From NCBI GenBank assembly GCA_039000515.1, contig JBCFYV010000012.1, forward strand, positions 8,863,486 to 8,927,485: a stretch of DNA of 64,000 nucleotides, written 5' to 3'. A program made the translations under genes and the position numbers. This document shows, piece after piece, positions 24,511 through 36,948 of the stretch. This stretch comes from Timema cristinae (taxonomy: Eukaryota; Arthropoda; Insecta; Phasmatodea; Timematidae). Under the pieces are notes generated by a model. The model saw only the letters and a list, made by a program, of their open reading frames with translations. It was not told the DNA's origin and did no database searches. How positions within the stretch are numbered: the first letter of the stretch is position 1; the number at the start of each line of letters is the position of its first letter.

Positions 24511-25419
24511 GCATAATAGACCCTTCTTCCAATCTCAATCTTGAAGCGACCTTGAACCAATTTGTTAAGTGAGAAGAGAAAACATGAATATATTTTCATA
24601 CTGTCTAAAATTAGGATCATCATTAGGATTAAGCATTTTTATATGTTAAAGCAGATATTTATTACTTCTAATATTAGAGTTATTTAGTATAATTTATTTG
24701 TGTATAAAAACCGCTACCAAGTTCAATGTTCATTACGACCCATTTTAATTCAAATAAGTTATATGATTAAGTATAATTTACCTGTATATATCTATCAAGT
24801 TCAATGTTTATTAATTGTCAGTTTAAAATTTATATTATTTAGCATTTAAGTTTGACTTTGGTTGTAACTAGAATAGGTTTTTTAAATCAGAAAATTTGAA
24901 CATTAAATTGTAAACAATATTCATCTCTAAAGAATCGTATCGCTAGATCAATATTGGTCATTGATAGTTAGAGTATCTTCTTTCTCACTAATTTAATAAC
25001 TTATAAGGTTCACCATGGTAAAAATCAATCATGGTATGACTTATGCTCCCAGTCATTAATAGTTTTAGCTGTTATTTTAACCATCTCTCCGTCGATGATG
25101 GTGATATATCTCTTACCTCAAGTCTATGATAGTTTGATTTACTCAACCAATTTGATACTCTATAAGTTTCACCATAGTTAAATGAACCAAGGTACAACTA
25201 ATGGTTATACTTAGAACTTTGATGATGCGTCCTCTTCTACACTCTTATAGGTTTCATAATTATGGGATAAATCAATGTAAGGCACATGGCTGCAATCATT
25301 GATAGTTAGAACCATAAATTTTATTATATTTCTCACTAGGATGATATATTAAGTTTCACCAAAATGGGTTATAATTCTCACCTTGAATAGTTTCTTGTCT
25401 ACCCTTAGTTACACAAGAT

Positions 25420-26390
25420 TTGTGGGGGTCATACTTGTGATGAGCATACGGTGAATGGCCAGACTTGAGATGGTTAGACTGTAGATGGCCAGAGTGTGGA
25501 TTACCATTCTTAATATGGCTCATGACTTAAGTTATTTGGACTAGAGATGAGTGAACAAGATATGAATAGAATTTAGAGGGATGGACTTGAAAAAATATCT
25601 ATTCATTACCCATAGTATTGCAACCCTTATTACATTACACTCCTCTGTTTGAATTCCTAAGGCTGAAGCGTGAAATGCATTGAATTCCTTCATATTAAAA
25701 ATTATATGCTTGAACACATGAAGCGAAAGGCTGGAAATAGGGGGAATCTAGAGTTAATCATGGTATGACGAATAGTTATATTCATTGAGTTATGATTATA
25801 CATCATTTTCTCGCTCGTTTGATATAACAAAGGTTTCGCCATGGTGGAATCAATAAAGGTATGACGTATGATTACAACCATTATTTTATAGAACCTTGCA
25901 TTCTCTTTCCTACTAACGTGACATGTTATAAGTTTAACGATAGTAAAATCAACCAAAGTATGACTCGTTTACCCTGGATTAGTATTTTATAGGTTATACC
26001 AGATTTGTGGATGTTAAACTTGAGATTATCCAACTTGAGAGGTTTCAGACTAGAATTTAGTCAAACTAAAATTATCATACTTGAGATTGCAGGACTTGAG
26101 ATGAAAAGGCTTGATATGCACAGATTTGACATGAAAAGACTTGATATGTACAGACTTGACATGAAAAGACTTAATATGTACAGACTTGAGATGTACAGAC
26201 ATTAAATATACAGACTTGAAATGTATAGGCAAATAATAATACGGACTTGTGATGATCAGACTTGGTAGGATCAGACTTAAGATGATAAGACTTGAGATAA
26301 CCATACTTTTGAGGGTCATATTTAGTTGGACGGACCCTTGAGGGTAGACTTGAGATGGTCAGACTTGAAATGGTCAAGCTCATCTATGCA
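25420..26390. repeat. Degenerate short tandem array
   Basis: Runs of an 18-21-bp unit like AGACTTGAGATGAAA/TGTAC, clearest at 26080-26210, spread with decay from about 25430 to 26390. The array is open in one frame, giving repeated MKRLDMYRLD-like peptides, and on the reverse strand HIKSFHVKSV-like peptides. Both are translation of the repeat and not evidence for a gene. Confidence 0.65.
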
Positions 26391-29300
26391 CATTTTTGAA
26401 GGCGTGGAAATGAAATGTAATGAACCTATTAGACAAGAGTAACGCTTATAGTTTGGAAAGAAGCCTCGGTTTCCTCTTGTTGGAACTCCAATTATCAGTT
26501 TTACTATGACAGTACATTAAATCGTCTCAAGAGAAAGTCAACCATGAAGCAATGGAGCACCTACCGTTACCATTTGAGGAGAAACCCATTAGTCTGTAGA
26601 AATATATTCCCAAACTTGTTTCTTTGAAAAGAGGATGAGGACATACCACTGAATCGCCTCAGAGGAATCATACCCGTTAAGGAGCCGACTGATAGGATCA
26701 TGTAGTTTTACTAAAACCACTTTCAAGGTTTTCTCCCAAATATGAGAGGGTAGAAATGTGAAATGTACATACAATGCTATGGTAAAAGTTATAGTGATCA
26801 AATTCTGTTAAAGTATGAGTATTTTCAATCATAAACTATAATGTAAGTATTATGTATGGTTAGGGATACATCTGAGTAGGATGCAGATTTCTGATCAATG
26901 AGCTAATTTCCTTGTTTGGGTATAGTGTATAGCTATGCTAAAATGTTGTTAAATTATGAATAATTTCATTTACCAACTATCTAATATAATGTAAGTATTG
27001 TTTTTAAGCATAATGTGTGAATAATGATTAAATATTGTAGGTTACATGATATGAACAATTCAATGTATGTTTCGCAGTTCTGATAAGTGTCAAATGATTA
27101 AATATCTAGCAAGTATGATGAAAGTGAAAGTTGGCAAGAAAGGAATCGAGAGAGATGGTGAATATTTTCAAAGGCATTTAAGAATCTATTTAGACAAGCA
27201 TATCTATATGCGCTGTGTATGACCTCATCAGGATGTCTGTAAACCTGTCTGAGCCTGTTACAAGGCATGGGATGGTTCCTTTCTCTGAGGTGTGGTAGAA
27301 AGCATACATAATGTGAATCCATCTGCTTTATCTTCAAATCTGAAAAGTGTACAGTATTAGCGATTAAGGACCAGTGAATGAGAATCCGTTATGTACGCGA
27401 GTGTTAGCGTGGTGGCTAATCCCCCAAGAAGATTAAAAGTGAGCCCTCTAAGATATGGAGTTAAGGATATTAACGTTTAGAAAGTAAATGAGTAAGTGTA
27501 TCTATTCTCTATTAGCATTTACTAGCGCTATTTGAATTAAGGTTTGCGCAGAGGGAATTCAGCGTTATGAGGTCGAAATGTTTAGCGTCAGAACTTCAGA
27601 AAACCGTTGGTCATGGAGAGGAGAGTGAAAGATAGTCAATTAGAGATAGGTATTTTTTATATTACATCTTTTATTTCTATACCATATGGTTTATACATTA
27701 AATCTATAATATACCTTTGTTTTAGGTCCTTAGTCCTCTAAGATGATAAGTGGAGAGTATCTATGAATAGAAAATATACATGAAGATCTGAAGATCAAGT
27801 GATATGGTCTGAAAAGGTTTTCCACTATAAGTAGATATTTATTAAATTTATATACTTGACATTAGTCCATTCTTCCTTCAAGACGATGGGTAAACACGAT
27901 TATTATTTATAATATAATATAAGCATCAATATGTTTGTTAATAATCAAAAGTTTTAGATTACCTCCTCATGAGTAAGGATTAATCGTTAAACGGTTGAAC
28001 GTGGGCTGCCACATAAAATAAAATGTGTATATTTGGTGTTCACCTCAAAGCCCTAAATATGTATAGGTTTATATAACATTGATGGGCGTTAATTACAGCT
28101 GATATGTTTATGAAGTTTGTAAGGTTTTTCCCTTGCGCAGTCAACATCGCAGTTAATATGATCACACTCTTAAGTTTATGGCCATCTCAATGTTCGAAGG
28201 GCAACGTTATCCTTGAAGCCATTATATTTATGAAGATTTATAACGTTATGTTGGGGTGGACAATATCGTCCCTCGGTTGAGAGTGTATTTTCAACTAAGG
28301 AGAAGGGATGGTATTTGGAAGTTGAACCTTGTAAGGGTAGTGAGGTGGAAGAGTGTATAATATAAAAACATACAGTTCTTGGTGTGGTGTGGTGGAGCTG
28401 AGGGTGGTGGAAAGATGGGTGAAAGAGAGAGGATTGGAAAGGGTAATTCTACATTATGGGTTTGGTTGTTGTGTTTAATTGGCTGAGAGCTGTAGGTTAA
28501 GCTGTATTAGATGGTTGGAGTGTACCAGCATTTGCCTGGAATAGGAATGGGAAAACCTTCATTTCCTGGACGACAAGTATGGGGTGGGAATGATTAAATA
28601 ACGTTTTGGGTTGAAACGTTGGGTTAAGCGTCGGTGAGAAGGTTAAAAGAAGAGAATTGCATTGATAATTCTAGTGATATGGGTTCGGGTGTTGAGCTTG
28701 TTAGAAAATGTTGTAGTTATTAATTTTTACTTTTTTATGAATGTATTGCACTGAACTATTTTTAAAATTGTTAGAAGTTCTATTTCCAACCACTGTCTGA
28801 AGATTTATCCTTTGGTTTTGAAATACCTAAGGCTTAACAACAACATGAGTGATGGAAAATGTTGAAATTTTTGAATTAAAACTAATAAAGGATTGTCAAT
28901 TGTTATATGTTGATTTTACCTTTTGTGTAAAAAAATTCAAGTTTTCTTCTAAATTCAATGGCACATGATAATGTTTTCCCCACATTCTTCAGAAGATAGA
29001 ATGAGATAAGGTATTCGCCGGTGAGCTAATGATGACGAGTCCTAACATGTCGATTAATGAGGGCTGGTTGTAGCGACGAGGAGGGAGTGTAAGGAGGGGG
29101 TGGAGGGGTGACGGGGAGATGTTTGGTAGTAGCGTGGATAAGGGGTGTATGATGATTAAGGATGAAAGCTGGGGAGTGGGTGTAAGGGTCAAGATGCAAC
29201 CCACCATACAGGGAGCATAAGTTATTTTATGTGTCCTAGTATCATCATTTTGCTTAGTTAGATAGCTACTTATTCTTGGCTCTTCTGGGAAAATGCTTGT

Positions 29301-29780
29301 ACATTTACGGTTTTCTATGTGTCCTGGTATGCCTGTTTTATAAATACTCAGTTTTTAAAAAAATAATATAATAATTTATAATATAATAATAATAAAAAAA
29401 AAAACATTCCATATATATTTGAAATCATCTGCTGTTTGTTCGTTAGTCTAGGCTAGGTTAATTAGACTATGTTAGGCTAGGCTATGGTTTTATTTAACAT
29501 TTGACTTTATAATTGACTGAATATAATTTAATGTATTATTCTGAACATACTTTTGTTGATTCTTTCAATATTATTGTATTTATTATAGTTACTCTTTCAG
29601 ACGCAACTTAAGTTGTAGTAAAATTGTATCTCTCTCCTCTTTGGGACGCAGCTCGGTCAAAAGGTGATACTTGGGACGTAATTTGATGCAGCCCTTTAGA
29701 ATAGACTCAACACCCAAGTTCTTGGCAGTCAATTTATCACTGTGTAAAGGAGAAGCCCTGATTACACAAATGATTAGTTT
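26391..29780. other. Intron with purine-rich tract
   Basis: No gene or transposon was recognised. From about 28250 to 29210 the plus strand is strongly G/A-rich (GGTGGTGGAAAGATGGGTG-like), which produces a proline/leucine-rich minus-strand open frame of no significance. It vaguely resembles the G-rich tract near 63000-63500. Confidence 0.35.
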
Positions 29781-29783
29781 TTC

Positions 29784-29848
29784 GGTCATAACGGGAACTG
29801 AACATGGTACCCTGGCTCGTTAGTCAGACGCGCTACCTTCTGGCCAAA
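29784..29848 (-). repeat. tRNA-like pseudogene or SINE head
   Basis: The minus strand reads GGCCAGAAGGTAGCGCGTCTGACT...TGTTCAGTTCCCGTTATGACC, with an A-box-like GGTAGCGCGTC and a B-box-like GTTCAGTTCCC at tRNA spacing. It resembles elongator tRNA-Met in the D arm, but paired acceptor arms are not evident. More likely a SINE head or tRNA pseudogene than a working tRNA. Confidence 0.45.
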
Positions 29849-30261
29849 TGTGTCTGACAAAGATGTATTTTGGTTCGGGCTGAATCCACCAATCAAAGCT
29901 TTAGGATCGTGTATGCTATCAAGGATCCTATATATTTGACTCTGCTGGGATTCGAGTCAAAGTATCTCAGGAGCCAATAAATATCATCTGCAGGACATCT
30001 GCCCGACAATTCTTGTCTGTTGATGTTGATAGTCTTGATGAGATCAAAGCATATGCCAATGGTACACTATGGTATCAAACTAATTAAACCCTCTTAAACC
30101 TTTTCAGAATTAAAATTACACAAATAATATTATTGCTCATTCGTTAACAACAAATCGTGCCCTCTTGTCGTAAGGCGCATTGGATTTTTTTTTGTTTCAA
30201 AGTGGATTGTCTACAAAGATCTATTTTCCACCATATAGATTAAGAAAGGTAAGTTATGTAT

Positions 30262-30500
30262 ATGCGCAATGCCTTACTACCCGTCCGAGCTAACCGCATA
30301 TCTACACTGATGGGGTAGGGATGAGTAAGGTAGAATTTAGAAAAAATGTACCCTGATTCGTGTGGAGGGAAATAAAGTGGGAAGATATTAAGGAAAGAGT
30401 ATCATTGTACACCCATTTGGGAATCAAACCCCGACATCACAGCGAATGGCAAACCGTACCAGGGTAAGTTGATGTCTTAATCCATGTGCCCATCGATGAG
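30262..30500 (-). mobile_element. Diverged SINE
   Basis: GCCTTACTACCCGTCCGAGC, GTACCCTGATTCGTGTGGAGG and GGGAATCAAACCCCGACATC appear in minus-strand SINE order. Confidence 0.6.
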
Positions 30501-31007
30501 GTTAAGGATAAATAAAAAGAAAGATAATAAGTTATTCAAGTTTGTGACCATTTATAGAACCATAAATGGTATTGAGTTCACGTATCCGATAACCGGGTGC
30601 AACTTAATGTAAAGTCCAAAGTTCATAGTAAGAGCCTTATCTAATATATAAGAATCACTAGATATATGGTCACGTATTCATACGTTAGGTCACGTGTCCT
30701 GCAGCTGTCACTTTTGATAGGTATTGTGATAACTATAAACTAACTCTATTAATATAATAAGTTATTATCAATCTTGATCTCAAAAAATCATATTTTTATA
30801 TTTTCTAATGTTTCTTCCTATCAGAATTCTACTAAAGACGAACCATTTGTGGGGAGACTTTTATTTATATAAGCTTACCTCTTTAAAAGTGACGTCGACC
30901 AAATATCGATACAAGATTACATTCTTTTAGGTAGATTTGTGTAATAAAATGTTCACACACTCACTCCCACCTTTACCTTACATGGTACTCAACCCCATCT
31001 AAGCTAG

Positions 31008-31169
31008 ACGAGTATGTTTTGTTTGGCACATGGTACGACACTCCAGAATTACTCGCCGAGCAACCGAGGCCGGTGACTCAGGAGAGGTACACATCCAAAT
31101 TGTCCACTGTCGGCAGGAAACCTCCGGCTATACCACACAATAACACACACACCCCGCCCGCACCCGCCG
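31008..31169 (+). CDS. Candidate exon 3, Pro/Thr-rich linker of the EB/EGF-like protein
   Basis: The frame is open and far GC-richer than its flanks, reading EYVLFGTWYDTPELLAEQPR, then KLSTVGRKPPAIPHNNTH and a PPAPA end. A good donor CGCCG|GTAAGA follows 31169 with one base over (phase 1). Of the three close upstream AGs, only the one at 31006-31007 (AGCTAG) gives a phase-1 start; with the preceding exon it makes Asp (G+AC). Those at 31002-31003 and 31011-31012 would give phase 0. The peptide is hydrophilic with an NNT sequon, fitting an extracellular disordered spacer before the cysteine modules. A TA-flanked MITE begins 33 bp after the donor. Function of the segment is unknown; the open frame that continues past the donor runs into that MITE and is not coding. 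Confidence 0.6.
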
Positions 31170-31201
31170 GTAAGAGATCAAACAAACACCACACACACAT
31201 A

Positions 31202-31433
31202 CAGTACCCCATGGCTCCTTTGGTGCTGACTGACAGCTCACAGCTTACTTCTGACAGTCAAAATTTAGGTATATACCCAAATTTTGACCGTCAGAAGGGA
31301 TAGCTGCTAAACACATGTTTTTCCAGATCATCTGGTTTGGCGTAGGGATACTAGTTTGGTCTGATAACTTTAAAAGCTGACAGCTGTTAGATGTGAGCTG
31401 TCAGTCAGCACCAAAGAAGCCATGGGGCTACTG
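31202..31433. mobile_element. TA-flanked MITE family F, copy 1
   Basis: The element runs from CAGTACCCCATGGCTCCTTT to its near-mirror AAAGAAGCCATGGGGCTACTG, with about 42 bp of TIR that includes TTGGTGCTGACTGACAGCTCA. TA lies on both sides (31200-31201 and 31434-31435). Inside, 31249-31296 is a second palindrome with 24-bp arms and two mismatches. No coding capacity. Confidence 0.85.
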
Positions 31434-32157
31434 TACTTCATCTAACCACAAGGGACAATCATTCACATCTCCAAATATACTCTTCACCACACTCTGCGAA
31501 CAAACTAACTGTACCACTCCACGGGACTCTTTTTAGTCACAGGGAAGACAGTGTGGACTCTCGATTAACCATGGTGGGCTTTACCCAGGATGAGGATTGC
31601 CCGGAAATTATAACAAAATTTCTGTAGAGTTACGAAAGATACAGTAATTTATATGCAGTTTTAGAAAGGTGTTATAACTCCGGTATTCTAAAATGATATT
31701 TTTTTTACTCAAACAAGTGAGCAAAATTAAAGTATAAAAAAGAAGTGAGTTTTAATTACAATTCAAAATTGTGGCGAATTAAGTAAATTAACCGGTATTA
31801 TCACCCTTTCACCTTATAATGCTTAATCGAGATTCTACTTCATTATTAGTATTGTGAGTTGCACAATCTCATGCCAGACTATGCTATAAGAGACTTCAAC
31901 TATCTATCTCAAGGGAAAAAAAATTGGTGTAGAGCTACCAACATTCACTCAACATATTGCGAGTAAAAACTTCCCCCCAGCCAACTCAACCTTTTCCGTT
32001 AGGCTTAGCTGTTCAAAGAAAGAACCCCGGACCCTCTGATCAGAATCCAGAACCGTGTGGCCGACCACATTTTGCCATCGGCGAATTAAAGTTTTATAAC
32101 TCAGGAGGTAACAAAAATGAAGGAGGTATTCTACGGCACTGTTTTAGCATTCGTTTA

Positions 32158-32250
32158 GAGTAGTGTTTCCAAAACTGTGGTACGCATACCCTCAAGGACG
32201 TGAAGGATTTCAGGGGTATGCATGCTCAAGTACCATTGATTTTTAATTAT
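32158..32250. mobile_element. hAT-like terminal fragment
   Basis: TAGTGTTTCCAAAACTGTGG followed by TACGCATACCCTCAAGG and CAGGGGTATGCATG resembles the common TAGTGTTTCCCAAACTGTGG ends of non-autonomous hAT elements. The partner end was not found. Confidence 0.4.
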
Positions 32251-32708
32251 AGCCAATTAACTAAGTACATGATATCTTCTATTTGTATAAGCCTTTCTTT
32301 CCCTCTGTCATGGTTTTGTTTAGCTTAGGCTTTATTTAAATTTGGACCGATCATATATTATATATATACTTTTATAAAAAAAACCTCAAAAAAAAATTTA
32401 AACGGTATTTGAACGCCAATTTAGATGCACAGGCTCAGAGTCAGGAAATCCAATACAGTTCAGTTGTAACTGATCCATTTATGCCGATACAACCCTATAG
32501 CAATTCATCGTAAGAAGGAGCTTTTTAAAATTAATATGAAAGATATAATATGTAGTGGGACTAACGCTAACCAAAAGGCCCTATATTTACTTTACAGTCA
32601 TCAAAATCGATGATAAAATATATATTTGGTGCAAAAATGAATCTCCCAAAGAATAAAAAATATATTTAGCAAATAATGTGATAATATTATAAAGCTACTT
32701 TGAGTTAC

Positions 32709-33050
32709 GGTGAGGTGTAAGGGGACGCGAGTTAAGCTAAGTATTTTTGGAGTTTTTATGACAAAATACTTGCTAGGCCAAAATAAATTATATATTTCTT
32801 CAGTGGATACGTCAAGTTTAATTTTCTACCATTTTTAATCGCAACAATTATAGAATATTTATCATGAGGATGGTGAAAATAATTGAAAATAATCATTTTA
32901 ATTGTATACAAAAATACCGGTTCAATTTTCGCGATGCCCATGACAATTATTCAAGAGCTGTTGAAAGAGCTAGGTATCGAAAATTAAACTTAAATTATCT
33001 ACCGAAGCACCATTTTTTATTTATTTTGGGCCCACAATATTTTTTTGCAT
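32709..33050. mobile_element. TIR element family E, worn copy 3
   Basis: GTGAGGTGTAAGGGGACGCGAG at the left and GGCCAAAATAAATTATATAT further in align with the other family E copies. The right end is lost or unrecognisable. Confidence 0.4.
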
Positions 33051-35280
33051 GAAATAAATTAATTAAAAGGGAATTGGTTCAAGGTTCCTCCCACTCCTAG
33101 TGTAAGATGCAGATCCCCTTCAGGTAGCTTTGGTCTTTCTGGCCAGTTGAAAAATACTATATATAAGTAGTATACGGATTCAGCCACGTCTTTCAAATCT
33201 TCTTTCTTCGACCATTTGGATAATCTTCTCAAAGTGATGAACCCTAGCTGCGTGAAATAAGCTTATGAAACTACATTTTATTAGATTTCTCGAACTACTA
33301 TAAAAGGTCCAAGTTAGCATGAATAAGACAGCTCAGCACTAGCGTGCCTAACTCGTTCCTTCCAATGGATTCGCGCGTTCTTCGAAAAACAATACTAGCA
33401 GAGCAGAAAAGTAATCACATGATGATACTAACGAAACCAATAACAAGAGTTCAGCTTCATTGGGCTTGTACGCTGGGCTGGGCACAATTTGAAATAACCC
33501 CAGCTATCCTTTTTCTGCACGACATCTGCTCAGGATACCCAATAAATCGTCAAAATAAACCGACTTCACTTCCCTTCCAAACTAATACGTCTGCGTTTCC
33601 TTTAATATAGTCGTTTCATTCATAATATAGTCGTTAGTAACACCTATGTTAAGAGTATTCGAAATATTGTTTTAAATGCGTTGATAAGAACATTATTCCA
33701 AAAATTAGAACTGATAAATCACAATTTAACACAGGATACCAGAACTTTGTAAACAAATAAATGGTATGACAACATGGTAAATACTTTCTCCAGTAATCAA
33801 TGACCTGCATTCAAATTATTTTTTCCTTGAAAAACAAGTATACAATGCTATTTATAATCTAAAACGCTCCCTATATAATCATTTATAAAAAATATTCCTA
33901 GAGCCATTTTCCAAAAATTTCCAAAAATCAGTCATCAGTAAACTAACATTAAATCAATTTTTCCAAAAAAAGAACACCAAATATATTTTACCAAGCTATT
34001 TTACAAATAAAGCACTCCCCATGAATAAAATTTAGAAAAATTCGTTAGAGCCATTTCCAAACAGCCTGGAATTCTCAAAAATTCATTCATTAGTAACAAC
34101 ACTTAAATTTAGAGTTAGAATAAAAATCACAATTTTTCCACGAGGTATGACCATCACCTCTAAATGTAAATTTTGAATTAAATCTATCAAACAGTTTTGG
34201 CTATAGCCCCAGAGAATGAAGAAACATAGGAAGGGATAGTTTTGTATCACCTAATTTTTTTCAGTTCAGCGCACACAAAACGTTAATATTCAATATAATC
34301 TCGAGGTAGAAGAAAATTCTCTTAGTGAGGAAGTAAAAGACTTTATACTTAGATAGTTTTCACTGAATATATTTATAAATATGCTCAACTAAAGTGCTTC
34401 ATTGCTATTAAACCAAGTCCGTCGCGTTATAAGACTATCGCACCCGGTAGAGTTGGGTGTGTGTTAAGAATCATTAATTCAATCAGAAGGTCGGGGTTCA
34501 ATAGGTTCCACTTAGTATTGGCCTCTTCAAAAGGATTCTGACGTACTGTACGTTTATAAATAATAACTATTCTCACCCTGTTCCTATAAACTTAGATAGT
34601 TCAAGTCGCTTACAGCCAACACGAAAATGTATTATTAATTTTTAAAAAAGGTAAATGTATTCTTACCTAACATAAACACCTCGTTGCATCATGTTGACGA
34701 AATGATCCTAGTGAAATGATTTTAGCTGAGGTGTTCTCATCTAGCACGTTGTTATAGTTTCATAATATTATGTAATACATACTATCATAGAGTGGAACAG
34801 TTGTTTGAAAGCTTTAAAACTTCTCTGTCTGCTGCTTATTTTATAACTTGTAAGCTTACTTCTGCTCACCTACCTCTATACTGTACAAAATAATATCGCA
34901 TCCCTACATATAGCTTACCGTTCAAGTATAACATTTTTTTATTCATAATTAGAGTTTTAAATTTATAACTTATTTTTAATTTAAGTGTTTGAAGGTGAAA
35001 TGAGCATTCAACAAAAAATGTAAGTACATATAGAACAAGGTTTACAATTATTATTCATTTTGGATTTATACCTCCGTACATATAGGCCTATTATTCAACC
35101 TATTAATTAATTATTTATTATGATATTGTTTCAGTATAGTTAAAAAGACTGTTATTAATTATAAGTTTCCTCAAATTAAGTTTCAAAATATCCCGAGTAC
35201 ACTCCAATCACCCTGACCTTGACAGTTTAGAGTATGACCCCAAACTGTACTGACATACCTGCCGAGGCAAGTAAGGTAAA
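33051..35280. other. AT-rich intron with a tRNA-like scrap
   Basis: Largely featureless third-intron sequence. At about 34425-34530 the word GGTCGGGGTTCAATAGG could be a B box with an ACCGGTAGAGTTGG A-box-like word upstream, a possible tRNA-derived scrap. The 88-codon open frame at 33344-33610 has no domain. Confidence 0.35.
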
Positions 35281-35289
35281 CGGAGTGTA

Positions 35290-35510
35290 CAGTAGTCCCG
35301 TGGCCTCTTTGGTGCTGACTGACAGCTCAGAGCTGACTTCTGACAGTCAACATTTAGGTACATACCTAAATTTTGACTGTCAGAAGTGACAACTGCTAAA
35401 CACATGTTTTTTCAGATCATATGGTTCGGCGTAGGGATATATAATTTGGTCTGGTAACTTTTCAAAGCCGTCAGCCGTCAGTCAGCACCAAAGAAGCCAT
35501 GGGGCTACTG
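35290..35510. mobile_element. TA-flanked MITE family F, copy 2
   Basis: Same termini (CAGTAGTCCCGTGGCCTC... and ...CCATGGGGCTACTG), same internal palindrome around ATTTAGGTACATACCTAAAT, and TA on each side (35288-35289, 35511-35512). It has the same orientation as the copy at 31202. Confidence 0.85.
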
Positions 35511-35611
35511 TATTTACGTGAACAGAGCTATGTAAACCCACTATTGAAACAAACATACATAATTCAAAATATTGAAAGATGTACCTCATTCTATTTAAAG
35601 CATGAATCTAG

Positions 35612-35614
<3 letters not shown>

Positions 35615-35645
<31 letters not shown>
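35615..35645. repeat. (TA)n microsatellite
   Basis: An uninterrupted alternating AT tract of about 30 bp. Confidence 0.95.
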
Positions 35646-35648
<3 letters not shown>

Positions 35649-36289
35649 TCTTTTGAGCTTTGCTTTCTTTGAAATCTTCTCCATTATTTTTCCTTTATTT
35701 CACAATCTAACGTTTCCTTTCTTTTTCAAACACGTGTTTATTTTATATAACTGTGATTTTAGTGATACTTCCATGTTTTAATGGTTAACTTTACAGGAGT
35801 TTCAACTAATGTTAGTCATTTACAACCGACTTTATTTTTAATGCAAATAGGGTGCAAGTGATTTTTTGAATAAATCTTAAAAGAGGGTAAGCAAACTAGT
35901 TTTTCAATTACATAAATGACTACACAAAATGAATACAGTGACGCTTTGGAATCGTATTTCTGGTCGGAGAAATGTATGCTTGGTCGTGTTGTCATGTATA
36001 GATTTGTTGCCATTATGTTGTTTGTACGGTAACTTGTTGGATGTTGTGTCACTTGAAAATAAGTACAGAAAGATTTTTTATTGGGTTGTGCACTTGTGTT
36101 TTATTCGTGTGTGTAGCTTAGATTGTCTGTTCCTGTTTATCTTACTTGTGATTTTCAATTGTTTGCATGTGTCTTCATGTGTGGTGTAGTGTTGAAACAA
36201 AATTGATTATGTTTTCATCTAGGTTATTATTTTGAAATTAAAGTGGTAGTGTTGTAACGTTCCTGGCTGTCTTGAAATTAAAAATAAAA

Positions 36290-36790
36290 TCGACATATTT
36301 GTTTCTATTACGATGTGTGTTGCTATTTTTCAAAGTGTGTGGCTATTTATAGACGTGTGTGGTTGTTATTAGACGTGTATGATTGTGTTGCAACGTGTAT
36401 AACATGTTTTGATGTGTGTGGTTATGTTTTGACTTGTGTGGCAGTATTTTGACGTGTATGGTTGGTTTTCGACGTACATGGTTGTTTTAATGCGTGTGTT
36501 GTGTGCTAGGACGTGTTTGGTTTGGACGTGCTTAATTGTGCTGCAAAAGTTTGTCTGTGTTTAGCCGTGTGTGGTTGTGTTTAAAGTGTAAACTTGCATT
36601 GTTGTGCTTAGAGTGTGTGGCTGTGTTTCGGAGTGTATGATTGGGTTTTCACGTGTGTGGTTGTGTTTCCATGTGGAGTCCATTTGGACTCGTGCGATTG
36701 CTTTACGTATGTGGTTGTGTTTAGACGGGTAAGGCTGCTATTGCGACGTGATTGGCTGCTTTATCATACTTAGAGCTGCACTTACACGTG
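36290..36790 (+). repeat. GT-rich degenerate minisatellite next to exon 4
   Basis: Some 20 imperfect copies of a 20-24-bp unit close to GACGTGTGTGGTTGTGTTTT run to within about 10 bp of the acceptor of the exon at 36802. Its end takes the place of the usual polypyrimidine tract, which is weak here. Confidence 0.75.
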
Positions 36791-36801
36791 TATAATTACA
36801 G

Positions 36802-36948
36802 TGAGTGGACGAACTTGCAAGTCGGACGATAACTGCGCTGGGATCGCCAACACAACGTGCATGAACGACCCCAGAGACAACAAGATGAGGTGCTTGTGTC
36901 CAGACAAGGCGGGGCCTATCAACGGACATTGTCCTCCCAAGAAGAAAG
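36802..36948 (+). CDS. Exon 4, first EB/EGF-like cysteine module
   Basis: The exon is 147 bp, bounded by ATTACAG at its start and AAAG|GTAGGT at its end, phase 1 on both sides, the usual form of extracellular-module exons. It reads SGRTCKSDDNCAG, ANTTCMNDPR, RCLCPDKAGP and NGHCPP, giving six cysteines in the order C-x5-C-x(7)-C-x(10)-C-x-C-x(10)-C. This pattern with an acidic pair before the second Cys is typical of arthropod EB or EGF-like modules. An N-glycosylation sequon (NTT) lies within. The last base G joins CC of the next exon to give Ala. Family membership is inferred from the cysteine pattern; EB, EGF-like or another small disulfide module remain possible. The frame that reads on past the donor is intron. 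Confidence 0.75.

Noticed and set aside
26005..26319. Repetitive open frames on both strands
   Set aside because: They are translations of a degenerate tandem DNA repeat.
25990..26390. CRISPR-like array
   Set aside because: Units are short, contiguous and degenerate with no spacers, and the genome is eukaryotic.
31170..31303. Continuation of the exon 3 frame to a stop at 31303
   Set aside because: It passes a strong GTAAGA donor and runs into a TA-flanked MITE, so the extra residues are intron and transposon.
33344..33610. 88-codon plus-strand frame
   Set aside because: No domain, low coding-like composition and no splice support; probably chance.
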